Shown here: piece after piece, positions 45,619 to 55,500 of the stretch
Layout of the letters: every line of letters starts with the position of its first letter
Numbering within the stretch: position 1 is the stretch's first letter
Origin: Rossellomorea aquimaris
GTDB taxonomy: Bacteria; Bacillota; Bacilli; Bacillales; Bacillaceae_B
Length of the DNA: 64,000 nt
Assembly (NCBI RefSeq): GCF_003315075.1
Contig: NZ_QNRJ01000017.1
Span: forward strand, 1-64,000
Direction of reading: 5' to 3'
Notes under the pieces: model-generated
What the model was told of the DNA's origin: nothing
Seen by the model: only the letters and a program-made list of their open reading frames with translations
Database searches by the model: none
Position numbers and translations under genes: made by a program

Positions 45619-46035
45619 TTATTCACTACGATTCTGAATGGTTCGAAGTTCTTCTACCCGGTCCTTCTCTTCATCGAAGAATTGGACGAGATCTCCAATA
45701 CGATCAATGGAATCCCAGCTTAGGTGGTGTTCGATTCCTTCCACGTCTTCATAAATATGCTCTTCTTTCACTCCAATTACACGAAGGAATTGTTCTAACA
45801 GTTCATGTCTATATACTAAACGCTTTCCTACTTTGTTTCCTTTTGGAGTCAGAACAAGCCCGCGATATTTCTCGTAAATGAGATAATCGTCCTTATCTAA
45901 CTTCTGCACCATTTTGGTAACTGAGGAGGGGTGAACAGATAAAGCTTCTGCTATATCTGATACTCTGGCATAACCTTTGTTCTCAATTAACATATAAATC
46001 TGTTCTATATAATCTTCCATACTTGGTGTAGGCAT
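45619..46035 (-). CDS. mntR: Manganese-responsive regulator MntR (DtxR family)
   Basis: 138 residues. Winged helix at the start ([28 protein letters not shown]; the Asp/Glu here bind Mn), then a dimer domain with HELLEQFL and the metal site EGIEHHLS. In Bacillus it represses Mn importers and activates Mn efflux genes. Directly upstream are the remains of an ABC-type Mn permease. Confidence 0.95.
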   Translation of the reverse strand: MPTPSMEDYIEQIYMLIENKGYARVSDIAEALSVHPSSVTKMVQKLDKDDYLIYEKYRGLVLTPKGNKVGKRLVYRHELLEQFLRVIGVKEEHIYEDVEGIEHHLSWDSIDRIGDLVQFFDEEKDRVEELRTIQNRSE

Positions 46036-46114
46036 TCTGTACCCTCCAAATTTCCATAAATATCATTAAAAGTTTACTATAACTACAGAATGAATACAAC
46101 CCAAGCACTTTAAA

Positions 46115-46600
46115 TTACTCCTCTGTCAATCTCTGATTTAAGAATCTGGATATCAACCCGTATTTCGGTGATAACATCCATACGATGAAGAAAACAAGTC
46201 CTGCGGCCACTGCCATTGCACCGGAAATGGACACATCGAACATCTTTGCCCCGTAATATCCGATGATGCTGTCAAAGACGTCAATGACTCCGCTTAATAG
46301 AAGCATCACTTTATATCGGTCCGTAAGTAAATATGCTGTAGCACCAGGGGCAATGAGCATCGCTACCACGAGAATCGCACCAACGCTATCAAATGCGGAT
46401 ACAGTCGTAACGGATACCAGACCCATTAAGATATAATGAACCGCAAGTACCGGGATACCGATTGCCGCTGCCATACTTGGATCAAAAGAGGTTAATTTAA
46501 ACTCTTTGAACAGAAGGAAGATGATAAGGATATCCAATAGCAATACAGATCCCAGCATCACAACTGATTTAGGAATGTCCCCAAGTATCGGAAATGACAA
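46115..46600 (-). pseudogene. Truncated metal ABC transporter permease (MntD/TroD-like), C-terminal half only
   Basis: About 161 residues matching the second half of ABC-3 family permeases: KEFKLTSFDPSMAAAIGIP, then VSVTTVSAFDSVGAILVVAMLIAPGATAYLLTD. Normal length is about 290 or more. In the same frame upstream there are only six further codons before a stop, so the N-terminal helices are gone. The binding protein, ATPase and first permease expected beside it are absent. It is probably the scar of a deleted mntABCD-type operon next to its regulator. Confidence 0.85.
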
Positions 46601-46646
46601 TATTAACCAAATCGTTTAAACATTTCCGCAAAAACAGGTGGGAATG

Positions 46647-46675
46647 TTGACTCAAAAATCGTCATATTGTATAGT
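46647..46675 (+). promoter_or_regulatory. Sigma-A promoter of the cold-shock gene
   Basis: TTGACT (46647-46652), 17 bases, TATAGT (46670-46675). Start near 46682 gives a 5' leader of about 114 bases, typical of cold-shock genes whose leader folds differently at low temperature. Confidence 0.75.
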
Positions 46676-46795
46676 AAAGACATCATTGAAGTGAACGATT
46701 TTCATGCCTCTTTCTAACGTATGAGAGTCAATCATTTCGTGAAAACTATTTTCCAGAGGCACAAACGTGCTTGAACGATTTAGGAGGATTCGAAA

Positions 46796-46996
46796 ATGCA
46801 GAATGGTAAAGTAAAATGGTTCAACAATGAAAAAGGGTTTGGATTCATCGAAGTTGAAGGTGGAGAAGATGTATTCGTACATTTCTCAGCGATTCAAGGC
46901 GAAGGGTTCAAAGCATTAGAAGAAGGGCAAGAAGTTTCTTTCGACGTTGTTGAAGGAAATCGCGGACCTCAAGCAGCAAACGTAGTTAAATTATAA
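46796..46996 (+). CDS. cspD: Cold shock protein (CspD-like)
   Basis: 66 residues, one OB-fold domain. RNA-binding motifs KGFGFI and VFVHF are intact. Acts as an RNA chaperone. TTTAGGAGGATT is a near-perfect ribosome site. Neighbouring ypeQ and ypeP show that it is the cspD locus. Confidence 0.96.
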   Translation: MQNGKVKWFNNEKGFGFIEVEGGEDVFVHFSAIQGEGFKALEEGQEVSFDVVEGNRGPQAANVVKL

Positions 46997-47019
46997 TCGT
47001 TCGAACAATATAGCATACC

Positions 47020-47069
47020 AAAGGGCAGCAATTCTTAGGTTCACCTAAGAATTGCTGCCCTTTATTTTT
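47020..47069. terminator. Long two-way terminator, cspD / ypeQ
   Basis: A 21-base arm from AAAGGGCAGC to TCTTAGGT pairs perfectly with its complement around two bases, flanked by A- and T-runs. Confidence 0.92.
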
Positions 47070-47245
47070 CAATTCAATTTTTGTCCGTAATTCCGAATTT
47101 GTTCTCCTATGGTGCATTTTTCTATACAAAAGCGGTGAGCATAGGTTTTTCCATACTCTTTGCGAAAGTGTGCTTTAAGTAAGCAGTCGTTGCAGTAGGT
47201 GTCTATGAGCTCATCCACTTTATCCACCACTTCTTTTCGATTCAT
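47069..47245 (-). CDS. ypeQ: Zinc-finger small protein YpeQ
   Basis: 58 residues from the ATG behind TAGGAGTG. Cys pattern CNDC ... FCIEKC suggests one zinc site. Position between cspD and ypeP as in B. subtilis. Function unknown. Confidence 0.85.
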   Translation of the reverse strand: MNRKEVVDKVDELIDTYCNDCLLKAHFRKEYGKTYAHRFCIEKCTIGEQIRNYGQKLN

Positions 47246-47317
47246 GTGATCACTCCTAAGCTTGTTCGAAGGCATACTGTGTATGGTTATTTATAGAGTA
47301 TATAATTGGGAACGAAA

Positions 47318-47974
47318 TTATTCTATTCGTTTATTGCTGTGGACTTTTGTCCCTTGTAAGGCTTGATTGGCCAACTTATCCGCTTCCTTATTATCTTTTC
47401 TGTTCAGCACGGACCAATGGATTTTCAATCGAAGCTTTTTGATCAGTGCTTCAATACGATCGAGCCACCGACTCAAGCCCTCTTCATAACAAGGCCATTC
47501 CCCTTCCAACTGTTTTATGACCACCTGGGAATCTCCATTAATCGTACAAGGGGCATTTTTTACACCGATTTCATCAAGTAATCCGAGGGCAATATGTAAA
47601 GCTGCGTATTCAGCTTCATTATTATTTTCAATTTCCTCGAGAAGTTCATTTTTTCTGATTCTAAAAGATTCTCCACCTTTATCGTAATAGATGACAATCC
47701 CTGCACCGGCAATGAGCGATTCCTTATCAAACCCTCCGTCGAAATACACAACGATGTTTTCTGGTTCCTTTTCCAATTCCTGATTCAGTTTGATAAATTC
47801 CTTTCTTGACCACGAATTCCCCATTTCATCTATGATTTCAAGATCATGGACTCTTCCGGTTTTCATCAGATCATCGATATGAATCATTGTTTCTTTTCTT
47901 GGGAAGTAGTTGGATTCAAACCATATACTCGACGCTGTTTTGCTTGCATATTTAAATTTTAGTTTCATTTCCAT
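47318..47974 (-). CDS. ypeP: RNase H-like protein YpeP
   Basis: 218 residues; start at the second of three nearby ATGs, at proper distance from AAAGGAGTGA. The N-terminal 75 residues are family-specific. The C-terminal RNase HI fold keeps all four acidic residues (YFDGG, NEAEY, GDSQVV, KEADKLA), so it may still cut RNA-DNA hybrids. Confidence 0.88.
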   Translation of the reverse strand: MEMKLKFKYASKTASSIWFESNYFPRKETMIHIDDLMKTGRVHDLEIIDEMGNSWSRKEFIKLNQELEKEPENIVVYFDGGFDKESLIAGAGIVIYYDKGGESFRIRKNELLEEIENNNEAEYAALHIALGLLDEIGVKNAPCTINGDSQVVIKQLEGEWPCYEEGLSRWLDRIEALIKKLRLKIHWSVLNRKDNKEADKLANQALQGTKVHSNKRIE

Positions 47975-48074
47975 AATCATTCACTCCTTTTTCTTCATAC
48001 GATTGTTCATTTTTGCTTTTATTTGTATAATGAGGACTATTGTTTCATTAACATCTTCATTAGGAGGACTTTAT

Positions 48075-48752
48075 ATGTTTAATATATGGTTTGGATTGGT
48101 CTTCGTTCTCATTACATTCTCTTTACTACTGATTATGTATCGAATGTTTGGACGAACCGGACTGTTTGTATGGATAGGGGTATCCACGATACTAGCTAAC
48201 TTACAGGTCGTTAAAACGATTGAGATTTTCGGGTTGACCGCTACTTTAGGGAATGCCATGTACGGGACCGCTTTTTTAGTAACGGACATCCTTAATGAAA
48301 AATATGGAAAGAAAGAAGCCCAGAAAGCAGTGTGGATGGGGTTCTTCACTTTAATCGTTATGACTATTATTATGCAGCTCGTGTTAGTATTTCAACCACA
48401 TCCTGAAGATTTCGCCCAAGAATCTCTGGCAACAATCTTTGGGATCATCCCTAGAATTGCTCTTGGAAGCTTAGTTGCTTACCTCGTGAGTCAATTAACG
48501 GACGTGTATATCTTCACGTATTTAAAGAGGAAATTCCCTTCAGATTCACAGTTTTGGATTCGTAATAATGGAAGTACGATGGTGAGTCAGCTATTGGATA
48601 CTCTTGTCTTCACAAGCATCGCTTTCCTGGGAGAATATCCGATGGATGTCTGGTTTGAAATTTTCATTACGACCTATCTCCTCAAATGGGTCATATCCAT
48701 TATTGATACCCCATTTGGTTATGTGGCTAAACGATTCCCTAAAGATGTGTGA
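48075..48752 (+). CDS. ypdP: Queuosine precursor transporter family protein (YpdP/YhhQ)
   Basis: 225 residues from the ATG behind TTAGGAGGA. About six helices; VTDILNEKYGKKEAQKAVWMGF and FWIRNNGSTMVSQLLDTLVFT are the marks of the VUT/YhhQ family, which imports preQ0 or preQ1. No preQ1 riboswitch was found in the short leader. A long in-frame extension upstream has no ribosome site and overlaps ypeP. Confidence 0.9.
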   Translation: MFNIWFGLVFVLITFSLLLIMYRMFGRTGLFVWIGVSTILANLQVVKTIEIFGLTATLGNAMYGTAFLVTDILNEKYGKKEAQKAVWMGFFTLIVMTIIMQLVLVFQPHPEDFAQESLATIFGIIPRIALGSLVAYLVSQLTDVYIFTYLKRKFPSDSQFWIRNNGSTMVSQLLDTLVFTSIAFLGEYPMDVWFEIFITTYLLKWVISIIDTPFGYVAKRFPKDV

Positions 48753-48763
48753 TCGTTGGTTGG

Positions 48764-48793
48764 AGCCGGGGGAACTGGTTATCCCCGGCTATT
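48764..48793 (+). terminator. Terminator of ypdP
   Basis: AGCCGGGG/CCCCGGCT hairpin, then ATTCTATT. Confidence 0.75.
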
Positions 48794-48889
48794 CTATTGA
48801 AGGGATGGATTAAGGTTCCCTTCTCCCTACCTTCTATTTAATGTGCTACTATACTATTATGCTAAAGATGTACTTTGAGGTGAACGCAT

Positions 48890-49276
48890 ATGATCGAAGT
48901 GAATATTGATGGAGCAAGTGCTGGTAACCCAGGGCCAAGTGGAGCCGGAATATTGATTAAACATAACGGGGAAGTGGAAAAATATTCTATTCCTTTAGGA
49001 ATCATGGATAATCATGAAGCTGAATTCATGGCATGCAAGAAAGCTCTGGAGATCTGTTTAGATAAACATCCTGATACCGTGTGGCTGAAGAGTGATTCTC
49101 AAGCTGTCGTTCATGCGATAGAGAAAGAGTTTGTACGGAATGCTCAATATAAGCAGTTACTCCATGATATATTGGACATGACGAAGCAAATGGACCTTTT
49201 CTTCATAAAGTGGATACCCAGTAAGGAAAATAAAGCGGCAGATGAGCTGGCAAGAAAAGCCATTCATCTGAACTAG
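48890..49276 (+). CDS. ypdQ: Ribonuclease HI family protein YpdQ
   Basis: 128 residues. NIDGASAGNPGPSGAG, HEAEFMACKKAL, KSDSQAVVHAI and ENKAADELARKA supply the D-E-D-D set. Short like archaeal-type RNase HI. It forms a ypeP-ypdP-ypdQ group with two RNase H-like proteins around a transporter. Confidence 0.92.
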   Translation: MIEVNIDGASAGNPGPSGAGILIKHNGEVEKYSIPLGIMDNHEAEFMACKKALEICLDKHPDTVWLKSDSQAVVHAIEKEFVRNAQYKQLLHDILDMTKQMDLFFIKWIPSKENKAADELARKAIHLN

Positions 49277-49340
49277 AGGCGGATTCATTTGGCTCGGATT
49301 ACTGATATGGCCTTGGACTGCAATCATTCTATTGGAGGGA

Positions 49341-49376
49341 GATAGGAGGCCGATTAACGGCTCTCCTATTTTTTTA
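49341..49376 (+). terminator. Terminator of ypdQ
   Basis: ATAGGAGGCCG/CGGCTCTCCTAT stem with TTTTTTTA. Confidence 0.82.
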
Positions 49377-49393
49377 TGGTGAGCAATAGGAAA

Positions 49394-49428
49394 GACCACC
49401 AAAAAGGAAACAACACTTTTGGGTGGTC
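49394..49428 (-). terminator. Terminator of the DUF6123-type gene
   Basis: GACCACC/GGTGGTC stem extended by A/T pairs on the minus strand. Confidence 0.65.
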
Positions 49429-49435
49429 CCGTGTC

Positions 49436-49702
49436 TTATGCCAAGCCCTGTTTCTCCATCCATCTCAGCGCTTCTTTTCGGGATGCGATGTTTTGGGAAT
49501 GAAGTCTTTCTAATATGGACATGTAAAAACTGCTATCGAATTGTTTTTGAGCTTTTAATGTGATTTCAATGGCGCTATTGACCAGTTCATCCGGGGCATC
49601 TGTGTATTTTTTGCCAAAATAGATGAAGCCAATTGCGTCTTCTTGAAATTTGAAGCCTTTATTTTCAAGATCTATGAGAAATTCTTCAGTTGTCTTTTTC
49701 AC
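49436..49702 (-). CDS. Small conserved hypothetical protein (probably DUF6123)
   Basis: 88 residues from the GTG behind GTGAGGAG. Soluble and helical (KTTEEFLIDLENKGFKFQED, ALRWMEKQGLA). It resembles the small Bacillaceae family DUF6123; the assignment is from memory of the pattern. Function unknown. Confidence 0.6.
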   Translation of the reverse strand: MKKTTEEFLIDLENKGFKFQEDAIGFIYFGKKYTDAPDELVNSAIEITLKAQKQFDSSFYMSILERLHSQNIASRKEALRWMEKQGLA

Positions 49703-49736
49703 GTTTCTCCTCACCTTATCGCCACTTTGTCTCCTC

Positions 49737-50225
49737 TTATCTTACAGAAAATTTTTTCTTTTGCCTATCCTTTTTCGAAAACAGGAAGGCAATGTAGCCC
49801 ATAAACGAACCGAGTAATGCTCCTCCGACTACTTCTTGAGGTTGATGCCCCAGCATTTCTTTCAGGCGCTTTGGTTTTTTCTCTTCGAATTCTACCGCTT
49901 CTTTATCATGAGCTTTGCGAACGAGCTCATCTAAACTATTCACCTTAAGGGTCAGCTCACCTGTTTGTCTTCGAATTCCTTGTGCATCGTACATGACGAT
50001 TAGACCAAAGATAAATGAAAGAGCAAAGTCAATCGTTCTGACACCCCTCTTTAATGCTATAAATGTCGTTAAAGAAGCAACTCCTGCACTATGAGAACTT
50101 GGCATTCCCCCCGTTTGGAAAAACAGATCAGGCTTCCATTCCTTCTTTTTTAAAAAATGCAGTGGAATCTTCAGACCCTGTGCGAGAGCGATACTAATAA
50201 GTGCTGTAACAATCCCTTTATTCAC
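49737..50225 (-). CDS. yuiD: Divergent PAP2 family membrane protein (YuiD)
   Basis: 162 residues, four helices. GGMPSSHSAGV carries the phosphatase Ser-His pair; MYDAQGIRRQTGE and GHQPQEVVGGALLGSFMG complete the divergent acid phosphatase signature. Probably acts on a lipid phosphate. Confidence 0.92.
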   Translation of the reverse strand: MNKGIVTALISIALAQGLKIPLHFLKKKEWKPDLFFQTGGMPSSHSAGVASLTTFIALKRGVRTIDFALSFIFGLIVMYDAQGIRRQTGELTLKVNSLDELVRKAHDKEAVEFEEKKPKRLKEMLGHQPQEVVGGALLGSFMGYIAFLFSKKDRQKKKFSVR

Positions 50226-50332
50226 CCTTACACCTCCCTGTCTTTAGTTTGTCCTAAAATTCTCTGCACATAGGATATTTATTATGAACATAGCCAAAAT
50301 AATAGTGATTACAGTAAAGGAGGGGTTTCGGT

Positions 50333-50470
50333 ATGACAAAAGGAAATAACAAAAACAAAGGTAAAAATGCCAAAAGCGTGAATCCACAAGGGATATCCCA
50401 GGATGCAGAATTTGCCATGGAGCCAAAGGGCCAATTGGAAAATTCCGCTAAGAAATCGAATACAAAGTAA
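50333..50470 (+). CDS. sspL: Small acid-soluble spore protein L (SspL)
   Basis: 45 residues, very rich in Lys and Asn (MTKGNNKNKGKN), with VNPQGISQDAEFA and a KKSNTK end that match SspL. AAAGGAGGGG ribosome site. Minor spore protein, expected to be made in the forespore under sigma-G. The place beside ypcP and ypdQ fits the B. subtilis order. Confidence 0.85.
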   Translation: MTKGNNKNKGKNAKSVNPQGISQDAEFAMEPKGQLENSAKKSNTK

Positions 50471-50482
50471 GCATTTCCACAT

Positions 50483-50520
50483 AAAAAAGTGTCAGGGGCC
50501 AAAACGGATCCCTGACACTC
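50483..50520. terminator. Terminator of sspL (and ypcP)
   Basis: GTGTCAGGG/CCCTGACAC hairpin with an A-run before it and CTCCTATA after; probably serves both convergent genes. Confidence 0.8.
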
Positions 50521-50530
50521 CTATAAATGG

Positions 50531-51439
50531 CTAGCTTGTGGCAACCATCACATTAGAACCTACCAAATATCTTCTAAGCACCTTCAACTCTAAGTCATCC
50601 ACAAAGGAAAGCGTTTCATGGGCTACGTTATTCCAACGAGCTTCTTCTACCGAAACAGATAGCGGCACCTCGCAGTGAATCTCAGCTAACTTTCTTGAAA
50701 CATGAAGCATGTCCAGATCGACTTCAATCTTCTTTCGTTGAGATGGGGTTAACTCGTGCAGATGATCGAGAATACCTGCAATATCCTTATATTGTTGAAT
50801 CAACTTTAGTGCCGTTTTCTCGCCGATTCCTTTAACTCCTGGATATCCATCACTTGTATCACCCATTAATGCTTTCACATCAATGAATTGCTGAGGAGTA
50901 ATTCCTCTCTCTTCCACAAAAATCTCTTTCGTATAGGTTTGATAGTTACCAAAGCCTTTTTTCAGGAGCATAATATCAATATTGTCGTCCAAAAGCTGCA
51001 GGAGATCCTGGTCACCGCTCAGGACGGATACTTTGCGATCGGTTTGATGAATCTTGGCAAGTGTCCCGATACAATCATCTGCTTCGTAACCAACTACACC
51101 CACATTCGAAAGATTGAATCCTTCCGCCACCTCTTTTGCAAGATCAAATTGAGGGATCAGTTCAACAGGTGGTGCATTTCGATTCGATTTATAGTCATTG
51201 AATACTTCATTACGGAATGTCTGACTCCCCATATCCCAGCATACTATGATATGTGTGGGCTTCACATGGTCCGCCGCCATCAGTAAATGCTTCATAAACC
51301 CCTGAACTCCATTGGTGGGAAGTCCTTTTGAGTTCATCATGAATTGACCCGTTACGGCTGTTGCAAAAAAAGATCGAAATAATAGCGCCATACCATCTAT
51401 AAGTAATAAATGCTCATTTTTATTATTCAATTCATACAC
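50531..51439 (-). CDS. ypcP: 5'-3' exonuclease (YpcP)
   Basis: 302 residues, FEN/PolI-5' nuclease family without a polymerase part. LLLIDGMALLFRSFFA, YEADDCIGTLA, LSGDQDLLQLL and MGDTSDGYPGVKGIGEKTA (helix-hairpin-helix) are intact. Removes RNA primers or flaps. Confidence 0.94.
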   Translation of the reverse strand: MYELNNKNEHLLLIDGMALLFRSFFATAVTGQFMMNSKGLPTNGVQGFMKHLLMAADHVKPTHIIVCWDMGSQTFRNEVFNDYKSNRNAPPVELIPQFDLAKEVAEGFNLSNVGVVGYEADDCIGTLAKIHQTDRKVSVLSGDQDLLQLLDDNIDIMLLKKGFGNYQTYTKEIFVEERGITPQQFIDVKALMGDTSDGYPGVKGIGEKTALKLIQQYKDIAGILDHLHELTPSQRKKIEVDLDMLHVSRKLAEIHCEVPLSVSVEEARWNNVAHETLSFVDDLELKVLRRYLVGSNVMVATS

Positions 51440-51498
51440 TCCTCATCGCTCATTCTCGTTTTTGTTCACTTTATAAAGTATAACATATACGAATAAAT

Positions 51499-51536
51499 AG
51501 CTAATTGGAAAAGTGATGAACCTTTTCCAATTAGCT
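51499..51536 (-). terminator. Terminator of the sulfurtransferase gene
   Basis: AGCTAATTGGAAAAG/CTTTTCCAATTAGCT, a 15-base perfect stem. Confidence 0.82.
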
Positions 51537-51544
51537 ATTCGCCA

Positions 51545-52375
51545 TTATTCCTTCTCAACCTTGTGATTCTCATAGGACACCCAATCACTGTAGCTTCCAA
51601 CATAAAGTTTCACAGTATGGAATCCTGCTTCCTTAAGTGCAATGAAATTCGGTGTCGCTGTTACACCGGATCCGCAATAGACAATCACCGGCTCATCTTT
51701 ATTAAGATGAGCGAAGCGATCATTCTGCTGTTCTCCCTGAATAAAATACCCTTCCGTCACACCATCTGTCCATGGAAGGTTGACCGCCCCTGGAATATGA
51801 CCCGGAATGCGGTCTATCGGTTCTTCATGGCCTAAGTATCTTTCTCTGCTACGGGAATCGATTAATGGGATGTCTCGATCCCCATTTGCAATGCTCCTCA
51901 CCTCATCCAGAGAAGCCGCGATCGTTTCGTTAAAGCTTGGACGATAGCTTTTCAGAGGAAACACAGGAACGGTCGATTCAGTTTTCCCTCCAGCCTTTTT
52001 CCAAGCTGCAAACCCACCATTTAAGATATATACCTTCTCATGTCCGATGTATTGGAACAACCACCAGCACCGGCCAGCGAATGCACCTTCCTTTTCATCA
52101 TAAATGACGACCGTTGTATCATTATCAATACCGACGTCCTCCACCTTGCGCAAAAAGTTCTTCATATTCGGAAGGGGATGGCGCCCCCCATGCTTTTTCA
52201 CATATCCTGATAAATCCTTTTCCAAATCGAAAAAGACGGCTCCCGGAATATGACTCTCTTTGTACCGCTCCCGCCCCTCTGCCGGGTTTCCCAGAGAAAA
52301 ACGACAATCAATGATTCTTAGATTCTCATCATGAACATGCTCACTTAGCCAATCCGTATCGATAATTGTCTTCAT
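51545..52375 (-). CDS. Thiosulfate/3-mercaptopyruvate sulfurtransferase (two rhodanese domains)
   Basis: 276 residues. The first domain is inactive by pattern (about 1-140). The second has the catalytic loop VIVYCGSGVTATPN with the persulfide Cys. The loop CGSGVTA is nearer to mercaptopyruvate enzymes. Moves sulfur to thiols or cyanide. The start overlaps the small Cys-rich gene upstream by 4 bases. Confidence 0.92.
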   Translation of the reverse strand: MKTIIDTDWLSEHVHDENLRIIDCRFSLGNPAEGRERYKESHIPGAVFFDLEKDLSGYVKKHGGRHPLPNMKNFLRKVEDVGIDNDTTVVIYDEKEGAFAGRCWWLFQYIGHEKVYILNGGFAAWKKAGGKTESTVPVFPLKSYRPSFNETIAASLDEVRSIANGDRDIPLIDSRSRERYLGHEEPIDRIPGHIPGAVNLPWTDGVTEGYFIQGEQQNDRFAHLNKDEPVIVYCGSGVTATPNFIALKEAGFHTVKLYVGSYSDWVSYENHKVEKE

Positions 52376-52554
52376 GATATTATCCCCCTCTTCTTCATTA
52401 ACGTCAGTACTTCCTCCTTAGGTTCCCAGCAAGAAAATTGATAAGTGGTTTTGGTTTCATAGCCCAGTCGGGAACAGAAATAGGAGGTCTTCTGTTCAGT
52501 CTTGACTCCTTGAATGTGAATACATGTAGCACAGCAATGATAAGGATTCGCCAC
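52372..52554 (-). CDS. Small cysteine-rich protein, hypothetical
   Basis: 60 residues with Cys in HCCATCIHI, YFCSRLGY and FSCWEPK, enough for one zinc or sulfur site. It shares ATGA with the sulfurtransferase, which suggests a linked role in sulfur transfer. Family not named by me. Confidence 0.7.
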   Translation of the reverse strand: MANPYHCCATCIHIQGVKTEQKTSYFCSRLGYETKTTYQFSCWEPKEEVLTLMKKRGIIS

Positions 52555-52574
52555 GACTTTCCTCCTTCTTTTCT

Positions 52575-55500
52575 TTAAGATTGAATCTGTTCGAGTTGCT
52601 CCAAATCATACTTTAGCTTGTTGAGGTCCTGAACACTCTCTAATGCATCAATATTTGAATCGATCTGCTCCATCACCTGAATCAACATTTCTTCTTTTAG
52701 CTTGTCAAACTCTCTACTTAAATACGAAGCACCCCAACCTTCCAGCCGTTTCTGCTCCTGTTCTAAATAGCTGTCTGCAGGCTCATGAAGTAATGCTTCC
52801 AATTTTTCCTGAACACTCTTTTTTCCGCCTTGTTCAAAGAAATGCTTTGGATTCTTAAATGAAGAAAATGCCTCTTCGAATAGTCGCAGCTCTGTTTGTT
52901 TTAATGCGTTCTCAAATTCAATGGTGCTTTCGTTTTGGTAGTCCTGAGGAGATAATACCAGTTCTTTCTCCACCTGTTGAATCATTTCTTCAAGTACCAA
53001 CCAATGCTCACTCAGTAGTTTCTGAATGAACTGCTGAATGCGAAGAGAAGTGGCTCTCATTTCCTGTGCCAGATCAAATCCGACACTTGCAAGAAATTCC
53101 TTTAATCCTTCCTTTATCGCTTGGGATTGGTTGGAGTATTGCAGAAATAATCCTGAATGAAAGGCTTCCTTATAAAAATCGGATACCCGGAAAAATACCC
53201 TTTGCTTCACATAATAGACAAGTTCCTTCGATTCTTGCTGCATTTCGATTTCAAGTGGGTGGACGGATTTCGTATCGATAAGTGAGCGAACCTCAACCTT
53301 CGCATCGTTCAGCTCCTGTTTGCGTACTTCCTTATACGCTTTATCACTTGAAGCCGTATGAATGTATTGGTTAAATCGCTGCAGGCCTCTATCCCACTCA
53401 CTGAGAGCGGACTCGATACTCATGCTCACTAATTCATTCTGTATAAATGTTTGGAATTCCTTCTTAAATAGATCCATTCCTGATTTTTCTGAATCTGCTT
53501 CTCTAAGAGCTTGGAGAGAAGATACCCCAAAGATCCTCGGAAAACGGATTCCATATTGAACCAGCTGCGTCTCTACATAATCGATCACTTCATTTTTTTC
53601 TTCCTCGCCGCTTGCAAGGTCGATGGCATTAACGACAAAGAACATTTTATCTAGTTCAAACGTGTCCTTCACCCGGCCCAATTGAATGAGGAATTCACGG
53701 TCTGCCTTGGCAAATGCATGGTTGTAGTAGGTCACAAATAGTATCGCATCGGCATTTTTGATATATTCAAATGCCACTCCCGTATGACGCGCGTTAATCG
53801 AATCTGCTCCTGGTGTATCGACGAGTGTGATTCCCTGCCTTGTAATATCACAATCGTAATAGAGATCGATGGACTCCACAAAACAAGCCTGAGCTTCATC
53901 TGCTACAAATCCCCTATACTCATCAAGATTTGCCTTCTTAGTCATTCCAATACTATCTTTAAAGGCAGGATAACCATTAGTAAAAGCCTGCAGGAATGAA
54001 AGGTGTACATTCTCCTTACCGCTGCCTTCACTCGTTAAAGCGGGGACAACCTCCATTGCTTCATCAAGTGTTGAAACACTGCGATTGAAATAGGAAAGTG
54101 AATGAACAATGTCTTGAAATAACTGGTCGTACGTCTTGATTTGGACATGAGCAGTCTCATGCTCACCGACTTCTGATACCGGATTGATTCGATTGATGGA
54201 GGCCGTTGTCGGATTCGGACTCACCGGGAGTATTTTCTTCCCTAATAGTGCATTGGCAAATGATGATTTCCCCGCACTAAACGCACCGAATAATGCGATT
54301 GTAAAGGATTGATTGGACAGTCGCTCTTTCTTTCCTTCTAATAAATCTGCCGTCTTTCTGAACCCTTTGTATTTCCTGAATACACTGGTCATCGTTTCTA
54401 AACGTTCGATAACCTCTTCAATGGAAGCTTGCTGTTGTTGCCGTGGCTCCGTCTCAACTTTTTCCCTGGTTCGTGTGGTTTTCTCTTTCTGATCCAACTC
54501 CATGTCAGTGGCGAGAATATACTCTTCCGCCCTTGCCTTCCAATTCACGATCCACTGTTGGAGAACAGAATCTGCTTGTCTCTGATCGATTTCAATGTTC
54601 ATTAATTTTCGAAGTTGGATAGTCTTTTCTTCATGTAATGTGTTCCATTGATAGATGACTCCTGTTTTCTTTTGGAGTTCATTTAGCTCAGTTTCTAAAG
54701 CTGAATTCTCTACTGCAGACGCGCTTTCCACTTCATTCAAAGTTGCTTCAATCAAATCATTTGTAATATTCCTGGCTTTCCTCTTTAATTCCTCAGAAAG
54801 ATCATCACAGTATTGGAGAACGTAATCACTCGTAATTCCTGCACCAGGTTTGATCAAATCGATAAGGAATGTTTCATCCACTTCAAGAGATAATTGATCC
54901 CACTTGATGGGTTGACCTGATGAAGGACTGTATTCTTTGTCCATGTTTTTTCCCAGTGTCTTCAAATGCCATTCTAATTGAGATTCGATCCTGGTATTTA
55001 TATCTTCTCTGAACTTCCGGATCCTGAGCGCTTTTTCGTCTTCTGTTTTTTGTTTCGAAAATAAAAACCCTACTTTAAAGTCTGATTGCCTGCTTTCGAG
55101 AAAATCTTTCGCTAATTCTCTTGTTTCAAACGGCATTAAATACGCATTTTTAAGGATTTCCCTTCTTTCTTCCTCAAAATGGTCTTTTATCGTTTTTACG
55201 TTATTTTTTGCTAAAGTATCAATCAATCTACTTTCAGCTTGCAGAAGGGAGGCTTTGTCATTCCATTCATCAGCTGTCAGGATGTCCCTTCCTTTTTCTT
55301 CAACTTTCTCAAGGGCTTCCTCATACCACTTCTCATGCTCAGACCGCAATTGTGAGATGGCCGATTCAGCAGAGGCTTCTATCAGTTCGCTTTTCTTCTT
55401 CACCTGTTCTTCAATCAATGACTCTAATTTTTCAAGATCATTATGAGGATGATGAGGAGCTTTTAAACTTGTAAAAAACATCCCATTGGGGACCACACCC

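Noticed and set aside
46652..46882. Minus-strand frame opposite cspD
   Set aside because: It is antisense to cspD and its promoter, with no ribosome site; a shadow frame.
47910..48074. 55-codon N-terminal extension of YpdP
   Set aside because: It overlaps ypeP on the other strand and lacks a ribosome site; the ATG at 48075 has TTAGGAGGA.
47985..48074. preQ1 riboswitch before ypdP
   Set aside because: The short leader has none of the conserved preQ1 loop bases that I could recognise.
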